A stretch of DNA of 64,000 nucleotides from RH-AL1 sp964247745 (GTDB lineage Bacteria > Pseudomonadota > Alphaproteobacteria > Rhizobiales > Beijerinckiaceae), in contig CAXTVT010000003.1 in assembly GCA_964247745.1 (NCBI GenBank), positions 1-64,000 of the forward strand, written 5' to 3'. The notes below the pieces were generated by a model. That model ran no database searches. It worked only from the letters and a program-made list of their open reading frames with translations, and was not told the origin of the DNA. How positions within the stretch are numbered: the first letter of the stretch is position 1; each line of letters starts with the position of its first letter. The position numbers were made by a program, and so were the translations under genes. Shown here in pieces: positions 60,912 to 64,000 of this stretch.

Positions 60912-61601
60912 TTACAGCGCGCGGCGCTCGCGCAGGCGCTGCCAGAAGAAGGCGATCTGCTCGAACGGCGTCGCCCACCACGCCAGCACGACGACGTAGA
61001 CGCAGAGGTCAGCGAGGAAGTCGACGCGGGGGTCGGCCGCGGCGGGATAGAGGCTGCGCACGGTCTGCCCGCCCAGCGCCAACTGCCATGCCACGAACAC
61101 CATGTAGACCAGCACCGCGAAGGCGCCGAGCTTGTTGGCGATCGCCACGCAGAAATCCATGAAGCGGCCGAGCCGGACGACGACGGGTTCGACGATCCTG
61201 ACGGGTCCGACGATGCGATGCATGGCCGATGCCGCCGACACCATCGCCCAACGCGGCGACGGCGGCGACGTCGGCGACATCGGCGTCAGCCGACGCGGAA
61301 GGCGTCGCGCCACCTTCTCGAAATGTGCCGTGATATGGTCGGTCGGGATGTCCCAGCCCTGCGCCAGGATCAGCAGCAGCGCCACCCACAGCGTCTCGCG
61401 CAGATCGGGATCCGGTGCGCCGGGAAAGATCTGGTGCAGGCTCTGGCCGAGCGCGAGTTCGCGGAAGTAGAGCCAGCCCAGCGCGAGCAGCGCACAGAAA
61501 CCCGCGACCTTGCGTGCGGTGCCGATGCCGAGATCGAGCAGCGCGAGGGACAGGCCGCCGGCACTGGTGAGCGGCCGACCCAGGCGGTCGGCGCGAAACA
61601 T
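60912..61601 (-). CDS. Uncharacterised multi-pass membrane protein
   Basis: The 229-aa protein has two hydrophobic segments in the N-terminal half (near residues 30-50 and 68-85), a basic Pro/Ser-rich loop (about 95-125), and two more in the second half (about 150-170 and 195-215). No family was recognised. ATG 61601 overlaps the stop of the RDD-family gene (TGATG), so the two are translationally coupled and may form one membrane complex; that is inference. Confidence 0.5.
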   Translation of the reverse strand: MFRADRLGRPLTSAGGLSLALLDLGIGTARKVAGFCALLALGWLYFRELALGQSLHQIFPGAPDPDLRETLWVALLLILAQGWDIPTDHITAHFEKVARRLPRRLTPMSPTSPPSPRWAMVSAASAMHRIVGPVRIVEPVVVRLGRFMDFCVAIANKLGAFAVLVYMVFVAWQLALGGQTVRSLYPAAADPRVDFLADLCVYVVVLAWWATPFEQIAFFWQRLRERRAL

Positions 61602-62056
61602 CAATCCGGGCGGCGCACGACGATCAGCCCGGCCACGACGTCGTGGAGGCAGCGCTTGTCGGGCATCACCAGCGAGGCGAGGAACACCGGCGGGAACAGC
61701 CAGGAGAGATAGAGCAGGACGCCGTGCACCGCGGCGGCGATGAAGCTCGGCGGCGTGCCGTCGACGGCGCGGGCCTGCAGGTCGAACAGGCGCATGCCGG
61801 GCGTCGCCATATGGCGGCCGGAGAAGGACTGGCCGTTGTAGAAGAAGGCGACGAAGGGCCAGAGCGACGGCAGGACGACGAGCGAAAGCCCGAACGTCGC
61901 CACGAAGAGCACGATCGAGAGCAGGCCGGCCACGAACGACACCAGCACGAAGTCGACGGAGAAGGCCGCGATGCGGCGCGACCGCACGCCGGCGTAGGCC
62001 GCGGCGGGCAGGGACGGGGCGGCGAAGGGGAACAGGCTGCTGTTGAGTTCCGTCAT
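61601..62056 (-). CDS. RDD-family membrane protein
   Basis: This 151-aa protein carries the RDD pattern RRIAAFSVDFVLVSFVAG (Arg then Asp in the first helix), GRHMATPGMRLFDLQA, and the C-terminal PDKRCLHDVVAGLIVVR. It has three to four membrane helices. RDD proteins have diverse or unknown transport roles. It is coupled to the following uncharacterised membrane protein gene. Confidence 0.75.
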   Translation of the reverse strand: MTELNSSLFPFAAPSLPAAAYAGVRSRRIAAFSVDFVLVSFVAGLLSIVLFVATFGLSLVVLPSLWPFVAFFYNGQSFSGRHMATPGMRLFDLQARAVDGTPPSFIAAAVHGVLLYLSWLFPPVFLASLVMPDKRCLHDVVAGLIVVRRPD

Positions 62057-62133
62057 GGCGATGGACCGGATGAGGACCGGCGCGGATCGCCGATCGTCAG
62101 ATGATATGGCCCGCGACCGAGGCCCCACAAGCG

Positions 62134-62712
62134 TCACATGCGGGGATTGAAGGATGCGGTGCGCAAGACCGGACGCCCGATCAGGGCGGTCGACGTCGTC
62201 AGCGTCGCACCGTAGCTGTCCTTGAGGTAGCCCAGCGCGGCCTCGTGGTCGACGTTCTCCATGGCGCAGACCGCATCGGTCGGCACCATGATGTCGTAGC
62301 CGGCCATGAAGGCGCCGTAAGCGGTGTGGCGGACGCAGCAATGGGTGTGTTGTCCGGCGAGGACCACGTCCTCCACCTCGAAGTCGAACAGCGTGTCCTC
62401 GAGATCGGTGCCGTCGAAGGCGCCGTAGAAGCGCTTCGGGATCACGATCTCGCGCTCGATGCCCATCGGGGCGAGCTGGTCGATCACGGCGGCACCATGC
62501 GTGCCGGCCATCGCGTGGCGACCCCACACCCCGATCTCGCGGTCGTCGGCGCGGTGCGCGTCGTTGGCGTAGACGACGACCCAATCCTCGTTGGCGCGAG
62601 CGTGGTCGATGAGGCGACGAATCGACGGCACGATCGCCATGGCCCGTGCTTCGTTGGCCAGGGTGCCGGTCACGAAGTCGTTGAGCATGTCGACGACGAT
62701 GAGGGCTCTCAT
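62134..62712 (-). CDS. Cysteine hydrolase, isochorismatase/nicotinamidase-like
   Basis: The 192-aa protein has the triad of the family: Asp8 (LIVVDMLNDF), Lys93 (VIPKRFYGAF) and Cys126 in HTHCCVRHTA with the cis-peptide before it. Family members hydrolyse nicotinamide, ureidoacrylate or similar amides; the substrate here is not evident. Upstream in-frame codons to 62937 are not family-like, so ATG 62712 is used. The gene is divergent from the secreted protein at 62898. Confidence 0.82.
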   Translation of the reverse strand: MRALIVVDMLNDFVTGTLANEARAMAIVPSIRRLIDHARANEDWVVVYANDAHRADDREIGVWGRHAMAGTHGAAVIDQLAPMGIEREIVIPKRFYGAFDGTDLEDTLFDFEVEDVVLAGQHTHCCVRHTAYGAFMAGYDIMVPTDAVCAMENVDHEAALGYLKDSYGATLTTSTALIGRPVLRTASFNPRM

Positions 62713-62897
62713 GAACGGGGTCTCCTCGGCCGAGCGGCGGATGGGCCTAGTCCTAAGTGCGCCTTCGCGGGCGGCGGCACAAGGCCGCGAGGGGGTCCAA
62801 CGGGAGACCATCCACGCCTTGCGAGCACCGGTTCGGCGTGCCACACGCGCCCCCCAGAGCGATCCCGCGTTCGAAAAGCATGACTGGAGTCCGTCCG

Positions 62898-63572
62898 ATG
62901 TCTCGACCCCTCGCCAGCCTGATCGCGGGCGCCGCATTCGCCTTTCCGATCGCCGCCTACGCGGCAGGACCGCTCGACGCCTACCTCCCCAAGAGTGGCA
63001 CCATCTCGGGGCACGCGATGAGCTTCTCGGTGGCGCCCGAGGACCAGGCGATCTCGCGGCAGTATCGCCACGCCGTCCAGGACAACATGGACTGGTTCAA
63101 GAAGGCGGTCACCTCCAACAAGCCCGGCCAGCCCCTGCCCTACGACCGGCACATGGGCGTCACGGAGGCGCAATACGAGCACCTGCTCCACATGAAGTCC
63201 GACGCCAGGGCCGGTGCGGCGGTCAAGGTGGAGGTGAAGCGTGCCGCCGACGGCGGCGTGAGCCTCGTACCCGACGGCGAGGCCGCCGAGGTGCTGAAGG
63301 GCATCAGCTTTCCGCCAGACGAGAAAAGCGCGGTGACGCCGGTCGGCACGTTGTCGATCCTGAACGACATCCACCAGAGGGACGCCGCGGCGCCGATCGG
63401 CGTCTGGAACGGTGTCGAATGGGCGGAGGTCGCCGCCACGGATGCCAAGCCCTCGGCGAAGATCGCCTTCGGCAAGCGCGAAGCGGACGGGTCGGGTGTC
63501 ATGTACTATCAAGTATCTCCCTACGGCGAATACAAGGAACTATCGATCGTCGTGTTCTACGCGCTGGACTGA
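62898..63572 (+). CDS. Secreted hypothetical protein
   Basis: ATG 62898 follows GGAG at 8 nt; ATG 62880 in the same frame lacks a site. The 224-aa product has a signal peptide (SRPLASLIAGAAFAFPIAAYAAG). The mature part is soluble and mixed, with QYRHAVQDNMDWFKKAV, DRHMGVTEAQYEHLLHM and a C-terminal beta-rich end (YYQVSPYGEYKELSIVVFYALD). No family was recognised. It precedes a sensor gene by 132 bp. Confidence 0.6.
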   Translation: MSRPLASLIAGAAFAFPIAAYAAGPLDAYLPKSGTISGHAMSFSVAPEDQAISRQYRHAVQDNMDWFKKAVTSNKPGQPLPYDRHMGVTEAQYEHLLHMKSDARAGAAVKVEVKRAADGGVSLVPDGEAAEVLKGISFPPDEKSAVTPVGTLSILNDIHQRDAAAPIGVWNGVEWAEVAATDAKPSAKIAFGKREADGSGVMYYQVSPYGEYKELSIVVFYALD

Positions 63573-63704
63573 CCCTGACGTAACGTAAAGCTTCAGTCCG
63601 CACTCGGCCGATCGGCCGAGTTGTCGCTGCCTTAACTTCTGTCTGCTTCGGTCGGATCATGGACGAGCATGATTGCGGGCCGGTGTGAGATGCGGGAGGG
63701 CGTG

Positions 63705-64000
63705 ATGGCATGGGTCGTCGATCGCACGATCGCTACGAAGCTGTTGGCGTGCTTCGGCTTGATCATCGCGGTCGGCCTCTGCGGTGGGTGGCTCACGTTC
63801 CAAAGCCTGATCCACATCGAGGCGTCGGATCGCAGCGCGATCCGCAGCCACGAGGTTCTGGGGACGACCAGAACCGTCTGGATCGGCATCCTGAAGCAGG
63901 AGAGCGACGTCCGCGCGTTTTTGCTCACCGGCGACCGAAGCTTCCTCGACAGGGCGCAGGCCTCCGACAAGGAGCTGAAGGTCACGCTGACGCGGATCAA
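63705..64000 (+). CDS. Chemoreceptor or histidine kinase with CHASE3-like sensor (N-terminal fragment)
   Basis: ATG 63705, with GGAGGG 5 nt upstream, opens a frame that runs off the window after 98 codons. It has a membrane helix (residues about 13-30, ACFGLIIAVGLCGGW) and then a helical periplasmic segment with KQESDVRAFLLTGDRSFLDRA. This is the CHASE3 hallmark (SxxRxxLLTGxxxFL) found in methyl-accepting chemotaxis proteins and sensor kinases. The signalling module is outside the window, so the type is open. Confidence 0.75.
   Translation, partial: MAWVVDRTIATKLLACFGLIIAVGLCGGWLTFQSLIHIEASDRSAIRSHEVLGTTRTVWIGILKQESDVRAFLLTGDRSFLDRAQASDKELKVTLTRI

Overview
The window looks like chromosomal DNA of a high-GC alphaproteobacterium, most likely Hyphomicrobiales (Rhizobiales). 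The evidence is the rpsT-dnaA neighbourhood, an RNase E with a large acidic insertion, a short prolyl-tRNA synthetase without the editing insertion, and several short secreted or membrane proteins of a type common in that order. Genus is not resolved. The sequence is a draft scaffold: one 100-N gap falls inside a gene and is flanked by two identical 55-bp copies of the same sequence. No prophage, insertion sequence, integrase or CRISPR array was seen, so this is core or semi-core chromosome rather than an island.

Layout. 1-8.3 kb: cell wall and RNA housekeeping (ponA, cut by the window edge; amiC; rne; obg). 8.5-11.7 kb: a nitrate/nitrite porter (narK) divergent from a NasT-like receiver-ANTAR regulator fused to two PilJ/NarX-sensor-like domains. 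11.7-16.7 kb: a minus-strand run of pccA, a gamma-glutamylcyclotransferase-like gene with no ordinary start codon, panC, an MFS carrier and acylphosphatase. 16.8-22.6 kb: a Tat-exported phosphoesterase, then larC-larE-larB (nickel-pincer cofactor synthesis, with no LarA in the window) and a Tat-exported aldo/keto reductase. 22.6-32.7 kb: DegP-like protease, carB with a possible leader attenuator, a cold-shock protein, greA, a glutaredoxin-MauE fusion, small envelope proteins, thpR and a parvulin.

32.9-50.8 kb: the main metabolic block, seven plus-strand genes otsA-glgX-treZ-(malQ::treY)-glgE-(treS::mak)-glgB. The last six are joined by 4-nt stop/start overlaps. Together they encode a closed trehalose/alpha-glucan cycle. 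TreS-Mak makes maltose-1-phosphate from trehalose, GlgE polymerises it and GlgB branches the glucan. GlgX debranches it, MalQ redistributes chain lengths, and TreY plus TreZ release trehalose again. OtsA feeds in from UDP-glucose, but no OtsB lies in the window. Two of the genes are enzyme fusions.

50.8-64 kb: a tRNA-Leu(CAA) gene, a metallo-hydrolase, pheS (without pheT) behind a bestrophin, dnaA and rpsT with a 783-bp spacer, pssA, a ClpP-like secreted protein, proS, membrane proteins, a cysteine hydrolase, a secreted protein and the start of a CHASE3-type sensor.

The most unusual items are the receiver-ANTAR-PilJ-PilJ regulator beside narK, the fully overlapped trehalose/GlgE operon with its MalQ-TreY fusion, and the lar cofactor operon without its client enzyme.
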